Shown here: positions 63,111-64,000 of the stretch, piece after piece | Position numbering within the stretch: the first letter of the stretch is position 1 | Layout: the number at the start of each line of letters is the position of its first letter | Assembly (NCBI GenBank): GCA_907163375.1 | Contig: CAJQUW010003226.1 | Coordinates: 248,001 to 312,000, forward strand | DNA: 64,000 bases | Direction: 5' to 3' | Source of the DNA: Prostheceraeus crozeri | Lineage: Eukaryota > Platyhelminthes > Polycladida > Euryleptidae | Notes under the pieces: generated by a model | The model's database searches: none | Seen by the model: the letters and a program-made list of their open reading frames with translations, nothing else | What the model was told of the DNA's origin: nothing | Translations under genes and position numbers: made by a program

Positions 63111-64000
63111 ACTTCTCATGTGCTGTATTTGAAGTGGATTTGGCCTTGTCGAACAGAGTTTTGGATCCTACTCGCAAAGATGCAATACTTGACCGCATTT
63201 GGATTAACGATAATCTCTGCAGTGTCTATGATGATTCAGCTATTGTCGGTCATCCAATCAAAAATTCTGATCTATTATGATCAGATTTACTGAATCACGA
63301 TACTTGAACGTTTATGATTCGATTTATGATTTATGTTCGATTTATGATCATGATACTGAACCATTATGATACTTTTGAATTCATCGTCTTCCCAGAAAGA
63401 GTGCAATCCCGTATGTCGAGTGCCTGTATATGATTTTCGTGAAAGTAACGTCAATGAGTTTTTGCATCACCTATCGATGATTGATTTTTCGGCGTTGGAG
63501 CATCTTTACACTGTGGATAAAATGTGCAACTTTTTGTATGATGCATTATATCATTGTGTCTCTTTCATCCCCGTTGAAATTGTAACTTTCACCAAACGAG
63601 ATAAACCGTGGATTACCCCAGTATTAAAACTGTTGATTGACAAACGTTGGAGTGCATTTAGACGGCGTAATTGGCCTCCTTATTATCATTTTAATTCTAA
63701 AGTTCGAGTAGAATTGTATCGGCAAAACGTACATGGGCCAATAGGCAAAGAAAAACAGCAAATGGACTATGGAAGATTGTCACCGAGGTCCGAGGAAATC
63801 GACAATCAACCGATGTTTTCCGCGGTTTGGGTGACTCTTATTCTACAGTACTCTGGATGATTTCATTGATGCTTTCAGTCGAGAATTTGAATTGAATTTC
63901 GCTTGTGGCAATGACGATCCGCTAGTTCCTCTTCCAGATGACGATTGGATACATAAAATTTCGCCCGAATCCGTTCTCCGTGAGACGTTACTTCATCTGA
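63100..64000 (+). mobile_element. LINE 5' region running off the window edge
   Basis: Plus readings: an endonuclease end (DLALSNRVLDPTRKDAILDR, then a GHPIKNSD block, 63,130-63,275), a linker in 63,366-63,860 (HHLSMIDFSALEHLYTVDKM, TFTKRDKPWITPVLKLLIDK) and the approach to the RT (DEFIDAFSREFELNFACGND near 63,860; WIHKISPESVL near 63,945). The linker matches 6305-6637 (-), so it belongs to the same LINE family as 5.2-8.1 kb. It begins inside or against the PLE remnant at about 63,110. Confidence 0.65.

Overview
The window looks like a piece of a marine invertebrate nuclear genome. It is AT-rich, has spliced host exons, many (TA)n arrays and a recurring TAGGCCTA-type motif. I cannot name the species; a deuterostome or mollusc is plausible, and the mobile-element set (Chapaev with a RAG1-N-like domain, many Penelope-like elements, CR1/L2-group LINEs) fits either. 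Only one host gene is visible: two consecutive phase-0 exons of a tetraspanin at 34.3-34.8 kb (+). Nearly everything else is mobile DNA, much of it nested.

Layout. 1-4.6 kb: a CR1/L2-group LINE (+) carrying two later insertions, each with a target duplication and a hammerhead-like RNA motif. 5.2-8.1 kb: a second LINE (-) with a tRNA-like SINE at its 5' edge. 8.7-9.7 kb: a long inverted-repeat element. 9.7-10.9 kb: a mariner fossil. 13.1-14.5 kb: a broken Ty3/gypsy fossil. 14.5-16.5 kb: another LINE (-). 17.1-20.4 kb: an IS630/Tc1-like transposon with about 860-bp terminal repeats made of a short motif. 20.4-24.9 kb: LINE and Penelope-like (PLE) pieces. 25.0-31.8 kb: a well-preserved two-ORF PLE, interrupted at 25,639-29,179 by a complete-looking Chapaev-type DNA transposon with an intact 703-codon transposase, 357-bp inverted repeats and a 4-bp target duplication. 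36.1-39.6 kb: a nearly complete PLE plus an inverted partial copy. 40.4-45.9 kb: a PLE end split by a 4.5-kb hAT/BED element (-). 46.8-49.0 kb: PLE and Tc1 fossils. 49.4-52.9 kb: a tRNA-derived SINE head joined to a hammerhead, then a CR1/L2-group LINE (+). 53-64 kb: more PLEs (one with 1,194-bp inverted arms), a mariner-like 3' half, a decayed relative of the two-ORF PLE, and a LINE running off the edge.

Two observations stand out. First, the Chapaev transposase combines an N-terminal zinc region like that of RAG1 with a DDE core whose zinc-ligand spacing closely follows the RAG1 core, inside an element that looks recently mobile. Second, PLE ends here carry about twenty hammerhead-ribozyme-like folds from a dozen families, and their core positions 3 and 8 are C-G, G-C, U-A or A-U in different families. 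All four Watson-Crick combinations occur, which is covariation of a pair normally treated as invariant C3-G8.

All calls come from reading sequence and translations by eye; no database search or folding program was run.
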